Virus record (IMG/VR): IMGVR_UViG_3300034101_005142
Coordinates: 1-41,352 of that record
Direction: 5' to 3' (one strand)
Source: a virus
Length of the DNA: 41,352 nucleotides
The translations under genes were made by a program, and so were the position numbers. Below the pieces are notes generated by a model. The model was not told where the DNA came from and did no database searches. It was given only the letters and a program-made list of their open reading frames with translations. This document shows positions 7,194-14,013 of this stretch, piece after piece; position 1 is the stretch's first letter, and every line of letters begins with the position of its first letter.

Positions 7194-7439
7194 CTACTCG
7201 GGCGTCTGGCCGGATCGCTCTGGCTGCATGGCCCACAGCAGCTTGGTCTGCTCCTGGACGGCAGACGTGATTTCTTTTTGGGTGGTCGTCATGTCGCGCA
7301 AGAACTGTTGGTGCGACTCCACCATCGGGATCACGATGTCCACGCGCACAAACCACAGCACGGCGGTTGCCAGCGCCAGCCCGAACCCGTACCGCTCAAC
7401 CATCTTGAGGGCCGTCTCGTACACATCGACGCTGCTCAT
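7194..7439 (-). CDS. Small membrane protein, possible holin (81 aa)
   Basis: The start at ATG 7439 lies behind AAAGGGGGG. One transmembrane helix (about residues 15-35, FGLALATAVLWFV) is followed by a hydrophilic coiled-coil-like tail (QKEITSAVQEQTKLL). It overlaps the gene before it by 4 bases. Another small membrane protein is encoded directly upstream and a peptidase further upstream, so a holin or accessory lysis role is plausible, but the sequence alone does not prove it. Confidence 0.7.
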   Translation of the reverse strand: MSSVDVYETALKMVERYGFGLALATAVLWFVRVDIVIPMVESHQQFLRDMTTTQKEITSAVQEQTKLLWAMQPERSGQTPE

Positions 7440-7825
7440 CTGCCGCCCCCCTTTAGTGCATGCTGCCATAGAGCCATCTTGGTCCGGCGGTTGCGCTTCT
7501 CCAGCCACCACTTGAGGATCACCTGGATCACGGCCGACAGCAGGGCCGGGAGAATGATCGCCAGGAGCACGCTGCCAGACCTCGCCTCTCCGTGCAGGGC
7601 GGCATACATCCGACTCACATCCGCCTGCGTGGCATCCAGGATTGCCTGCTTGCGGTCGTCCTTCCAGCTGTCGCCGGACAGCAAGTCGTCGATCGGCCAG
7701 GCCGCCACAGCCAGCAGGACCATGTCCCTGATCCGCTCCTCGCCAACAAGCCTGGCGCGAAACGGCAGCCGCGACCTCACGTGCTGCACCAGCTCGTCCG
7801 GGTTTGAAGTGGAGGCAGCAGACAT
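7436..7825 (-). CDS. Membrane protein with one C-terminal helix (129 aa)
   Basis: I prefer ATG 7825; a GTG at 7831 overlaps the previous stop as GTGA and is a good alternative. The first 85 residues are soluble and charged. A single hydrophobic helix (about 90-112, VLLAIILPALLSAVIQVIL) precedes a very basic tail (KWWLEKRNRRTK). This is a signal-anchor type shape seen in spanin- or holin-associated proteins. Function unproven. Confidence 0.7.
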   Translation of the reverse strand: MSAASTSNPDELVQHVRSRLPFRARLVGEERIRDMVLLAVAAWPIDDLLSGDSWKDDRKQAILDATQADVSRMYAALHGEARSGSVLLAIILPALLSAVIQVILKWWLEKRNRRTKMALWQHALKGGGR

Positions 7826-7827
7826 GA

Positions 7828-8091
7828 TCACCACTTCACCTTGTGCGACCAGTACCGGGCCGAGAACTTGTCGGGGTTCGAGTCTTGGGCGTTGTGCCTG
7901 GCGTAGTAGCTCTTGCGTCTGGCCTTCTCTTCTGCGGACTGCGGGTTCGCGCCCGCCCCCTCGACGCCCTGCTGCCCGAAGCGGACGACCTTCTCGTCGC
8001 CCTCCTTGCAGGCCCGCACGACGTGGGACTTGGTGTCATGGCCGGGAGTTTTCTTGGGCTGGTTGCAGCGCAGCCCCTCAAGCACGCTCAT
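7828..8091 (-). CDS. Conserved small phage protein, RFGQQG...KVKW type (87 aa)
   Basis: The protein carries GDEKVVRFGQQGVEGAG, RRKSYYARH and SARYWSHKVKW. This combination recurs in small proteins of many tailed phages, usually near structural or lysis genes (recognised from memory). No catalytic residues are apparent; basic and aromatic residues suggest nucleic-acid or virion binding. ATG at 8091; 3 bases separate it from the upstream gene. Confidence 0.75.
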   Translation of the reverse strand: MSVLEGLRCNQPKKTPGHDTKSHVVRACKEGDEKVVRFGQQGVEGAGANPQSAEEKARRKSYYARHNAQDSNPDKFSARYWSHKVKW

Positions 8092-8094
8092 TGG

Positions 8095-8406
8095 CTAGGT
8101 CCGATGGTCTCGGGCGTCATACTCCGCGCGTGGATCCCACACTTCCAACGCCCCATCCTTGTCTGGCCTGAGCTTCTGGCCAGGCGGGGGCCTGCCTATC
8201 CCCGTGTTGCGCTCCTTCTTGATAGCCGTGCGGACATTGCCGCCCTTGTTGCCACTCTGCATCATGCCGTCCGTAGCAGGTGCCAGCAGCCGGGAACGGC
8301 CTAAGGCGGGCTGTGACCTTTGGCGTGGACCAACCTGCGAGATGCCGATCTCCTCGCCTGCATCCCGCAGATTCCGGATTCGGTCTTCCGTGCGCTCGTC
8401 GCTCAT
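8095..8406 (-). CDS. Hypothetical hydrophilic protein (103 aa)
   Basis: The start at ATG 8406 overlaps the preceding TGA (ATGA) and has GGGGTG upstream. The product is rich in Arg, Gly, Asp and Pro, probably partly disordered (PALGRSRLLAPA, NTGIGRPPPGQKLRPD). No domain recognised. It could be a minor virion or regulatory protein. Confidence 0.65.
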   Translation of the reverse strand: MSDERTEDRIRNLRDAGEEIGISQVGPRQRSQPALGRSRLLAPATDGMMQSGNKGGNVRTAIKKERNTGIGRPPPGQKLRPDKDGALEVWDPRAEYDARDHRT

Positions 8407-8630
8407 CGGCACACCCCGTTCTCGCAGCGCTGCGGCTTGGGCCTCTTGGCAGCGCATGGGCAGGTGGCTGGGCACTCGCACCAGACCCTCGTGATCCCGT
8501 CGCCGGTAGGCACCATGCCCGTCCCGCCGCACTTGCCGCAGCACTTGACCGGGACTGGCTTGGGCGGCGGCGCATCAGAGGCCGGCGCGAACGCCAGCCA
8601 CACTGCCACGAGCGGGACTGAGATCTTCAT
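8403..8630 (-). CDS. Secreted Cys-rich small protein (75 aa)
   Basis: A typical signal peptide (MKISVPLVAVWLAFAPASDA) is followed by a Pro-rich linker and a cysteine-rich domain with CCGKCGGTGM, WCECPATCPC and a final CENGVC. The CxxC-GTG...GDG...CxC pattern suggests a zinc- or disulfide-stabilised knob acting outside the cytoplasm. I have an impression that similar sequences occur in planctomycete phages. It overlaps the peptidase gene stop by 4 bases, so the two are probably made together. Confidence 0.75.
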   Translation of the reverse strand: MKISVPLVAVWLAFAPASDAPPPKPVPVKCCGKCGGTGMVPTGDGITRVWCECPATCPCAAKRPKPQRCENGVCR

Positions 8631-9562
8631 CCGAGCACCGCCTTTGCTCCCCAGTCCTTAAGCTGCCGCCTGGGGAATCCGCTGACGTTGCTCACGGCCC
8701 ATGTCCCTCCCTGCGCAATCATCCGCTGGGCCGCAGACTGGCTGACCCAGAACGAACCGCCTGGTTGGCCGTGCGCCAGCGGCCCCTGGATCCAGCTCAG
8801 ACCCCAGCTGTTCTGGATCAGGAACCGGCAGTCGCCTGGGCGCGTGTCGTCCGCCGCCGTCCAGGCCATCGCGTGATGCCAGGTCCCCTGCGGGCTGCTC
8901 ATGCCGTCCGCGTTTCGCGAATGGCGAAAGCCCACGTCCGAGCAGCACAGCACGCCATACCCGTTGGCGATGGCGTCGCGCGCCTGATGCCAGTCCTGGA
9001 TCAGGCTGATGGTCCCCACTCGGTGCTTGGCGGCGGCATCCGTCACTGGAGCCGGGACGCCAGGGATGCCCCACCGAATCCCGATCTGAGCGTTGTACTT
9101 GGACAGGTCGAGGTTGAGCTCGGGGTAGTTTCGGCGCAGCATGCAGCCGCCTGTCCGGTGGGCCCAGCGCACCAGCTGTGAGCACACCGCCCCCTGGCCG
9201 GCGTGGCCGCGCGCACCATACAGCGGCTCGGTCGCCGTCCGGTCGATCCAGTCCTCAGTCGAGGCCAGGTCAGGGTCGTTGGCACGGGCTACGTCGATGG
9301 CGTTTCGCAGGGCATGACTTACGCAATCGCCCGTCGTCTGCGCCTCGTCGTATGGCCTCCGTCCGGTGGCCTGCTCGAACGACACGACCGCCTGAAAGGG
9401 CAGGCTCAGCTTGCCGGCTCCCGTCTCAGCCAGCGTGTTGCCGAAGAACGGCATCGGCAGCGAGCGCACCAGAAGCGCCGTATCCTCCGGGTCGCAGTAC
9501 GACCCGAACAGCCCGTTGTCGTACAGGCGGACGATTTCTTCTGGGGAATACACGTCCGACAT
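8627..9562 (-). CDS. Papain-like cysteine peptidase (C1 family fold)
   Basis: The 311-residue protein shows the papain triad in the right order and context: Cys80 in TTGDCVSHA, His229/His230 in GTWHHAMAW, and Asn251 in FLIQNSWGLSW. There is no signal peptide. It is encoded among small membrane and secreted proteins, where an endolysin is normally expected. It may therefore cleave cell-wall peptides or wall proteins during lysis, or mature virion proteins. Start ATG 9562 with AGGTG upstream. Family assignment is firm; the lysis role is inferred. Confidence 0.85.
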   Translation of the reverse strand: MSDVYSPEEIVRLYDNGLFGSYCDPEDTALLVRSLPMPFFGNTLAETGAGKLSLPFQAVVSFEQATGRRPYDEAQTTGDCVSHALRNAIDVARANDPDLASTEDWIDRTATEPLYGARGHAGQGAVCSQLVRWAHRTGGCMLRRNYPELNLDLSKYNAQIGIRWGIPGVPAPVTDAAAKHRVGTISLIQDWHQARDAIANGYGVLCCSDVGFRHSRNADGMSSPQGTWHHAMAWTAADDTRPGDCRFLIQNSWGLSWIQGPLAHGQPGGSFWVSQSAAQRMIAQGGTWAVSNVSGFPRRQLKDWGAKAVLG

Positions 9563-9570
9563 CCGGGCAC

Positions 9571-9990
9571 CTACTTCACGGCAAGGAATGCCCGGGCTGC
9601 TTTGTCGCGCAGGTCTGGAGTCAGCGGCACGTCGGTGCTGCCGATCGCCTCAAGGAGATAGGCGTCGAGCTTTTCGCCCAGCTGCGGGTACTTCCCCACG
9701 ATCCCGGTGTGGGCAAACGCCATGCGGAGCGCGTGCTCATGGCGCTGGCGCAGCTGGAGGGTGGTCGAAACCAGCGGCTTCGCGCTAGATCCGTCCCGCG
9801 CGACGATGTCGGCGAGCGCCTCGTAGAACGCCCGGATGTTGGCGGCGTCGCCGCGCGAGACGCCAGCAAGAATGCCTTCAGCTTCCGGCGCGACGGGGAC
9901 TGGCAGCTTGGGCACCCCCACCGCCGACACGGCGCCGGCGATCACGGCCACCGCAAGCAGGACGGCGGACAGAACATGGCGACCCGGCAT
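9571..9990 (-). CDS. Protein with N-terminal membrane anchor (139 aa)
   Basis: An N-terminal hydrophobic helix (HVLSAVLLAVAVIAGAV) acts as signal peptide or anchor, followed by a helical soluble domain of about 110 residues with many Ala, Leu and charged residues. No family recognised. It lies 8 bases before the peptidase gene and next to another anchored protein, consistent with a shared envelope or lysis function. Confidence 0.7.
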   Translation of the reverse strand: MPGRHVLSAVLLAVAVIAGAVSAVGVPKLPVPVAPEAEGILAGVSRGDAANIRAFYEALADIVARDGSSAKPLVSTTLQLRQRHEHALRMAFAHTGIVGKYPQLGEKLDAYLLEAIGSTDVPLTPDLRDKAARAFLAVK

Positions 9991-9992
9991 GG

Positions 9993-10238
9993 CTACTTCC
10001 CTTTCCCGGCCGGCTTCGGTCCTTCCACGAGCGCGTCGATCAGGGCGCGAGCCGCAGATGCGACTGACGCCTGCTCGGCGGCAGTGGCATCCTCAGCCAG
10101 CTGCAGCAGGCGGTTCACCCACCCGGCCCGGCTGGCAACGTCCAGGGGGGTGCGTCGGACTGCGACGAACGCAGGACCCAGCGCAGTCCCTACTGCCGCC
10201 AGCAAGCTCAGCACGGCCACCCAACCCAGAACGCTCAC
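9993..10238 (-). CDS. Small membrane-anchored protein (81 aa)
   Basis: The GTG start at 10238 overlaps the upstream TGA as GTGA. One N-terminal transmembrane helix (WVAVLSLLAAVGTALGPAFV) is followed by an Ala-rich helix and a Lys-rich tail (PKPAGKGK). The size and topology would fit a holin or a spanin-like accessory protein. No direct evidence of activity. Confidence 0.65.
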   Translation of the reverse strand: MSVLGWVAVLSLLAAVGTALGPAFVAVRRTPLDVASRAGWVNRLLQLAEDATAAEQASVASAARALIDALVEGPKPAGKGK

Positions 10239-10507
10239 GACTCAACCTCCTGCTGGGCCAGGCTTGTGGCGAGCGCCTGCACGTACTCGAACAGGGCCTG
10301 GCCCTCTGGCGTCTTGAGAATGTCCTCGAGCAGATCGACTACGTGGTCGTCGATTTGCGTGTCCGTCTTGTCCGCGACCCAGCGCAACACGGCAAAAATC
10401 TTCAACGCCCGATCCAACGGGGTAGACGCTCCGGTAACGGCGGAGACCAGCCCAATCAACGGCGACCACTCCACCAGAACGCGGAGCTTTTCGGCAATGC
10501 TGGGCAT
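10235..10507 (-). CDS. Small helical protein heading the membrane/lysis gene cluster (90 aa)
   Basis: The ATG at 10507 has a strong Shine-Dalgarno (GGAGGTGGAG). The GGACATAAA motif lies 39 bases upstream, suggesting that a late transcript begins here. The product is acidic and helical with a moderately hydrophobic centre (LIGLVSAVTGAS, ALKIFAVLRWV). It lies out of frame inside the 3' part of the 206-aa gene. Confidence 0.75.
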   Translation of the reverse strand: MPSIAEKLRVLVEWSPLIGLVSAVTGASTPLDRALKIFAVLRWVADKTDTQIDDHVVDLLEDILKTPEGQALFEYVQALATSLAQQEVES

Positions 10508-10862
10508 ACTCCACCTCCGCCAAGTACAGGACTTTCGCCACCACTTGGTTTATGTCCCCGTGCGCCCCACTCTCTGCCATGATTCTGGAGCGCACTCTGG
10601 GGGCGCTTACTCCGAGATGCAGGCAGACCTCCTCCAGGGTCAGCTCGCTCTCGGGCCCCCAAAACACCCACCTCCAGGCGACGGCAGCGTTGTAGAGCTG
10701 CCGGCTGGGGCCGTTTTGCCGCATCGCAATCCGGCGGGCCGAGTGCTTTTTGCCCAGCCACTTACACAGCGTTACCGTGTGGGCCATGACGCCCACCATG
10801 AAGTCCTTCCACGCCTGCTCGGCATCGAAAGAGGGACTCCATTCCCTCGTTTCTGTGGTCAC
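10242..10862 (-). CDS. HTH-like hypothetical protein with long 3' overlap (206 aa)
   Basis: The GTG start at 10862 overlaps the DUF5664 gene stop as GTGA. Residues about 73-95 (LTLEEVCLHLGVSAPRVRSR) look like a helix-turn-helix, so it may regulate transcription. The frame stays open to 10242, overlapping the next gene by 266 bases. The last 85 residues or so are Arg/Gly/Pro-rich and look like a by-product of overlap rather than a fold. Either the real product has a disordered tail or the functional part ends near residue 120. Confidence 0.65.
   Translation of the reverse strand: MTTETREWSPSFDAEQAWKDFMVGVMAHTVTLCKWLGKKHSARRIAMRQNGPSRQLYNAAVAWRWVFWGPESELTLEEVCLHLGVSAPRVRSRIMAESGAHGDINQVVAKVLYLAEVEYAQHCRKAPRSGGVVAVDWAGLRRYRSVYPVGSGVEDFCRVALGRGQDGHANRRPRSRSARGHSQDARGPGPVRVRAGARHKPGPAGG
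10547..10557 (-). promoter_or_regulatory. GGACATAAACC motif, candidate late promoter copy 3
   Basis: On the minus strand this reads GGACATAAACCA. It shares 12 bases with the copy at 32542-32552 and 9 bases (GGACATAAA) with all four copies. It lies 39 bases before the ATG at 10507. It is inside the 206-aa frame, where it encodes Gly-Asp-Ile-Asn. Confidence 0.5.
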
Positions 10863-11224
10863 TTAACTGGCGCCTCGCAAAAGCCGGTACGAAGAGTCCC
10901 CTCATTGAGCTCCGGCCACACCTCAAGAGAGTGAATTGCGCCCATCAGATTCCAGGCGGCGTGGCCCAGATGGTCCTCGTTCCTGTCCCCTCCCAGAAAC
11001 AGGTACACATGCCGCAGGGCGTGGTTGATCATGTCGCGAGCCGGCATGCCTCGCTCCCAGTTGTAGTTGCCGTATTTCTCCGCGCCCTCTGCGCAGGCCT
11101 GCGCTACGGCAGCCAGGCCAATCGGACTGACCAGGTCGTACCGCGTCGCCTCAGCATCGGAGGACCGCACCGCACCGCTCTGGTACTTCACCCGCTCGCT
11201 CTCCATCTGCACAACACTCTTCAT
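10859..11224 (-). CDS. DUF5664-like dATP/dGTP diphosphohydrolase (MazG-fold type)
   Basis: The 121-residue protein carries RYDLVSPIGL, EGAEKYGNYNWERGMP, HALRHVYLFLGG, and HLGHAAWNLMGAIHSLE, the signature of the DUF5664 family. These are small all-alpha MazG-like hydrolases annotated as dATP/dGTP pyrophosphohydrolases, including MazZ of 2-aminoadenine phages. The acidic residues of the E...H/D...N pattern are present. It is translationally coupled to the HD-domain gene upstream (ATGA), so the two probably act together on the nucleotide pool. Confidence 0.8.
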   Translation of the reverse strand: MKSVVQMESERVKYQSGAVRSSDAEATRYDLVSPIGLAAVAQACAEGAEKYGNYNWERGMPARDMINHALRHVYLFLGGDRNEDHLGHAAWNLMGAIHSLEVWPELNEGTLRTGFCEAPVK

Positions 11225-11736
11225 TTCACGATCTCCTTGAACCGGGACTCAAACTCTGACTTGGCTTCGTACCAGGGGAGCGGGACGCCGATCCTGGCCG
11301 GCATGCACTCACCCAATCCCCAGTCGTGCTGCACCGAAAACAGGGCAGCCTTCTCTGCCGCGAGCGCCGCGCGGTCCGCCAGCTTCACCGGCTCCGGGAT
11401 CGGCCAGCGCATACCAAAGGCGCGAGCAACGGCCCGCTGCACCCGCTCCTCGATCTCCTGGTAGCACGGCAGTAGGGACTTGAGCGGCGTGGCGACATCT
11501 CCCAAGTAGGCTTCGCTGGCGTCATGCAGCAGGCCCCAGAGTGCAAGGTCGTCGGGCAGCAGCCGGCTCACGTGGACGCTGTGCTGGGCCACTGAGTAGG
11601 GCGAGGTGCTGTGACCAGTGAACCGGTTGATCATGCTCAGGGCGTGAGAGATGTCAGTCAGCCTGACGTCCAGGTGCGTGAACTTGGCCAGGTCGATGAG
11701 CTTGCCAGAGAACGTCTGCATGGTGGTGGTGTTCAC
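11221..11736 (-). CDS. HD-domain phosphohydrolase (YfbR/DatZ-like size)
   Basis: This 171-residue HD-superfamily enzyme has YSVAQHSVHVSRLL (His52), LLHDASEAYLGDV (H71-D72) and a later conserved Asp in KLADRAA. The compact size fits deoxynucleotide phosphohydrolases (YfbR 5'-nucleotidase, or the dATP triphosphohydrolase DatZ of some phages). Start is GTG 11736, overlapping the upstream TGA and behind GGAGGG. With the DUF5664 gene next door it suggests control of dATP/dGTP levels during infection. Confidence 0.82.
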   Translation of the reverse strand: MNTTTMQTFSGKLIDLAKFTHLDVRLTDISHALSMINRFTGHSTSPYSVAQHSVHVSRLLPDDLALWGLLHDASEAYLGDVATPLKSLLPCYQEIEERVQRAVARAFGMRWPIPEPVKLADRAALAAEKAALFSVQHDWGLGECMPARIGVPLPWYEAKSEFESRFKEIVK

Positions 11737-12200
11737 AGTCGGCCCTCCAGTTCGTGCATGGGGCGCAGCGCGCTCTTGGGAACAAAGAACGCCGCCCCGT
11801 GATTGCCGTGATCAGCCAGGAACTCAGGCCGCTTGGCGTCTTCGCCTCGCATCCACCCGTGCACCACGAAGTCCTTCGGACCCCCAGTGACCAGCACGAA
11901 TGCGCTCGAATCGCTGTCGTCGCGCCGGACGATCAGGTCGTAGGTGTGCTTGGAGCGGGTGCGCACCTCGATCTCGCGCCCCACATCGGCTGCCGCCTTG
12001 AAGGTGTTGACCCCTCCGCTCCAGTAGCGGCCTGTGGCTTTGGCGAACGCGCACTCGCCGCAGGCACCGAGCACGTGAATTGACCACTCGTCGTTGATTG
12101 GCATCCGGTTCTGGCAGCCCATGCGCATGGCCTCGACGTTCCGGGAAACGCCCACGAGCGCCGCTCGGCTCAGCTCGTACCACTCCAACGAGACCGTCAT
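11733..12200 (-). CDS. PD-(D/E)XK-like putative nuclease (155 aa)
   Basis: ATG 12200 has AAGGAGG 5 bases upstream and overlaps the previous stop (ATGA). The pattern LGACGECAFAKATG, DVGREIEVRT, YDLIVRRDD, and KDFVVHGWM resembles small PD-(D/E)XK-fold proteins in phages: an N-terminal helix with Glu, then an Asp/Glu-X-Glu strand. The EVR in place of E-x-K means that catalysis is uncertain. It sits among other nuclease genes, supporting a role in DNA processing. Confidence 0.65.
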   Translation of the reverse strand: MTVSLEWYELSRAALVGVSRNVEAMRMGCQNRMPINDEWSIHVLGACGECAFAKATGRYWSGGVNTFKAAADVGREIEVRTRSKHTYDLIVRRDDSDSSAFVLVTGGPKDFVVHGWMRGEDAKRPEFLADHGNHGAAFFVPKSALRPMHELEGRL

Positions 12201-12490
12201 CGGTCCTCCTTGAGCCGGTAGCCCAACGCCCACAGGATCCGGGTCAGGTCGTCGCCCTGCTGGGTGACGTGCTCCTCGCTCTGCGTCGGGTTGGCGGCGT
12301 GCAGGAACTCGTGGATCTCGGTGTTCAGTCGAGCTCGGCCCTGGAGCCGCGTGTCGACGAGCACCTTTTTCTTGACGTACAGGTTCTTGGGGTCTGGCAT
12401 GTACGTCCACCCCTGAGCCGCTCCGCGCAGGACCGTGTAGCGCCATAGCCACCTCACTCCGTTGATTGAAAAGTGATGATCGCCTGCCAT
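12197..12490 (-). CDS. Small HExxH putative metallopeptidase-like protein (97 aa)
   Basis: The motif TEIHEFLHAANP contains HEFLH, a zincin-type HExxH, and a Glu-rich stretch follows about 8 residues later (QSEEHVTQQGDD) that could provide the third ligand. The whole protein is only 97 residues (start ATG 12490; a GTG at 12493 is equally possible). It is either a minimal peptidase or a metal-binding remnant used for another purpose. Coupled to the HNH gene upstream and the nuclease-like gene downstream. Confidence 0.7.
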   Translation of the reverse strand: MAGDHHFSINGVRWLWRYTVLRGAAQGWTYMPDPKNLYVKKKVLVDTRLQGRARLNTEIHEFLHAANPTQSEEHVTQQGDDLTRILWALGYRLKEDR

Positions 12491-13182
12491 CACCCAGCCC
12501 TCAGGACCTCAGTGGACACCTTCACCAGGTCGCTCAGCCGGCAGGTCACCAGCCAGTCCGTCCCGTTCTTCCTGTGCAGGAGCACGGGGGCCAGCGAGCC
12601 GCACTGCTCGAGCGACTTCTCCATCACCGCCTGGATGTTCAGGGACTGAACTCGCTTGACCTCCAGCCACAGGCCAGGCAGGCCAGGAGCAATGAGGTCG
12701 GATGCGCTCTCCGTCCCGCTGTGCTGCTGGGACCGCCGGGCGTGGGCTCCCGGAGCAACCCGATTCAGCTCGGCCGCAGCCTCCAGCTCCCCGACCTTCC
12801 CTTTCCGACGGCTATTGATGGCCATGTCTAGAAGCTCCACCGGGAAACCGTTGCGACGCCGGAACCGAAGAACGCGCTCGGGGTACGGCTCTGGCCCGTA
12901 ACCCAAATGTCGTCGCAGTCGGAGGGAAGCCAGGAACTCTGGGTCGTAGTGCTGGTCGTCCACCTCTCGCTTGGCGGTGAGGCACATTCCCTTCGAGAGG
13001 TCGTGCTGTCCGCCGCTGTGGAGCCCTTCGTGGCACCACATGCAGAGGCGCAGCAGGTTGCGGCGGTCGTGCTTCCGGCCGGCGCCCCCGACGAGATGGT
13101 GAATGTGAAGGCTGGCTCGCGACCAGCAGACAGCGCAAAACTGAAACTCACTGGCGAAGGCTCCAAGAACTGCATTGCTCAT
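12490..13182 (-). CDS. HNH plus PD-(D/E)XK fusion nuclease (230 aa)
   Basis: Two nuclease-type parts appear in one protein. Residues 16-55 form a Cys4-type HNH domain: CAVC, then HIHH (26-29), Asn42, and CMWCHEGLH (47-55). Residues 123-215 look like a PD-(D/E)XK Holliday-junction-resolvase-type domain: KGKVGELEAAAE (Glu132), Asp162, WLEVKR (Glu174, Lys176), and a final strand PVLLHRKNGTDW. The parts are joined by a linker rich in Arg and Pro. It likely processes branched or cut DNA during recombination or packaging. Start ATG 13182, overlapping the previous stop (ATGA). Confidence 0.8.
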   Translation of the reverse strand: MSNAVLGAFASEFQFCAVCWSRASLHIHHLVGGAGRKHDRRNLLRLCMWCHEGLHSGGQHDLSKGMCLTAKREVDDQHYDPEFLASLRLRRHLGYGPEPYPERVLRFRRRNGFPVELLDMAINSRRKGKVGELEAAAELNRVAPGAHARRSQQHSGTESASDLIAPGLPGLWLEVKRVQSLNIQAVMEKSLEQCGSLAPVLLHRKNGTDWLVTCRLSDLVKVSTEVLRAG

Positions 13183-13433
13183 TCCTCCTCCCTGGACACA
13201 TGCTCGCAGGCGGCACGCACCGCCTCATCAAATGCGATCGCCTCGTCGTAGCTGGAGAAGCTGGCCTCCCAGCGATACACCGCACGCTGATCCGACCCGG
13301 CCTGAACATCCCGGATCTCCAGGATCGCAACCGGCCGACGACGGATCGCCCCGCCGATAGCCTCCACGATCGACCTGCACCCCACGCCGTCCTCGAAGAT
13401 GGCTTTGAGGGCTTTGCCAATGAACTTGCTCAT
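13179..13433 (-). CDS. Hypothetical 84-aa protein
   Basis: ATG 13433 has AAGGAG 6 bases upstream and overlaps the preceding TGA. The product begins MSKFIGKALKAIF (amphipathic helix) and continues as a beta-rich segment with YRWEASFSSYDEA. No family recognised. The strict coupling on both sides argues that it is expressed with the nuclease operon. Confidence 0.7.
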   Translation of the reverse strand: MSKFIGKALKAIFEDGVGCRSIVEAIGGAIRRRPVAILEIRDVQAGSDQRAVYRWEASFSSYDEAIAFDEAVRAACEHVSREEE

Positions 13434-13705
13434 GGCGTCTCCTTGGTTAGAAGCTGAACCTGCAGCCACACGGCAGCAGCAGATAGCCAGGCCGCGAGGG
13501 CGCTGACATCCTTCGGGTTCGTCAACTGAATCACCTCCGTGCAGTCAAGCACAACGCTGGGCACGTCCTCGCAGGTGCCAAGCCAGCCTTCCTCATCGCC
13601 GACGCCAAGCACGCCACCAGCGTCGCCGTTCACGCAGGCCGCAACGGCTTGTTCTCCATTGGCCCCAGTAACTCTCAGTAGAGAGACCTGATAGTCAGTG
13701 CTCAT
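13430..13705 (-). CDS. Hypothetical 91-aa protein, first gene after the noncoding gap
   Basis: ATG 13705 follows AGGGG. The protein is acidic and rich in Val, Ala and Gly, with a C-terminal hydrophobic helix (LAAWLSAAAVWLQVQLL) that could be membrane-associated or buried. Function unknown. As the first gene after the 308-base structured gap, it is probably the start of a transcription or translation unit running to about 10235. Confidence 0.7.
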   Translation of the reverse strand: MSTDYQVSLLRVTGANGEQAVAACVNGDAGGVLGVGDEEGWLGTCEDVPSVVLDCTEVIQLTNPKDVSALAAWLSAAAVWLQVQLLTKETP

Positions 13706-13750
13706 AAGCCCCTATTACCCAACCCTGTCTGTTGCTTGAAGGCTCGCAAT

Positions 13751-13800
13751 GGGTGGACGGCGACTAATCCCCAGCGTGATGCTGTGGTTAGCCGCCACCC
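13751..13800. repeat. Long imperfect hairpin
   Basis: The left arm begins GGGTGG and ends CCCCAGC; the right arm begins GCTGTGG and ends CCACCC. The arms pair through GGGTGG/CCACCC, CGGC/GCCG, CTAA/TTAG and CAGC/GCTG around the loop GTGAT, with small bulges. There is no T-run, so it is not a standard terminator. Confidence 0.6.
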
Positions 13801-13826
13801 TGTCCGCTGCTCGTTAGGACGCTTTC

Positions 13827-13838
13827 GGGTGGCCACCC
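13827..13838. repeat. Perfect 12-bp palindrome GGGTGGCCACCC
   Basis: This self-complementary site repeats the end arms of the hairpin at 13751-13800. It could be a protein-binding site within the noncoding region. Confidence 0.5.
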
Positions 13839-14013
13839 TGCCGCACCGGCGGGTGACATACGACCTGCTTAACGGCCATGAGTGCTGACCGTCGGACTTG
13901 GCCCTGTCGCTTGCGGCTGGCCTACTCGCTGTCGTCCAAATCCCTTCTGGTTGCGAGTCATGCGTCTGCGCGCCAGAGGTTCACCCAACCCGCGCAGCCG
14001 TTCGTGTTGTCAG

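Larger units (their letters stand above)
13706..14013. other. 308-base noncoding, structured intergenic region
   Basis: No convincing gene lies here. It holds a long imperfect hairpin (13751-13800), a perfect 12-base palindrome (13827-13838), a short repeat GTCC...GGAC around 13802-13820, and a 7-bp stem CTGCGCG (13966-13972) with CGCGCAG (13991-13997). GGGTGG/CCACCC recurs four times. It may hold a promoter, an RNA element or a replication origin. No tRNA fold was found. Confidence 0.55.
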
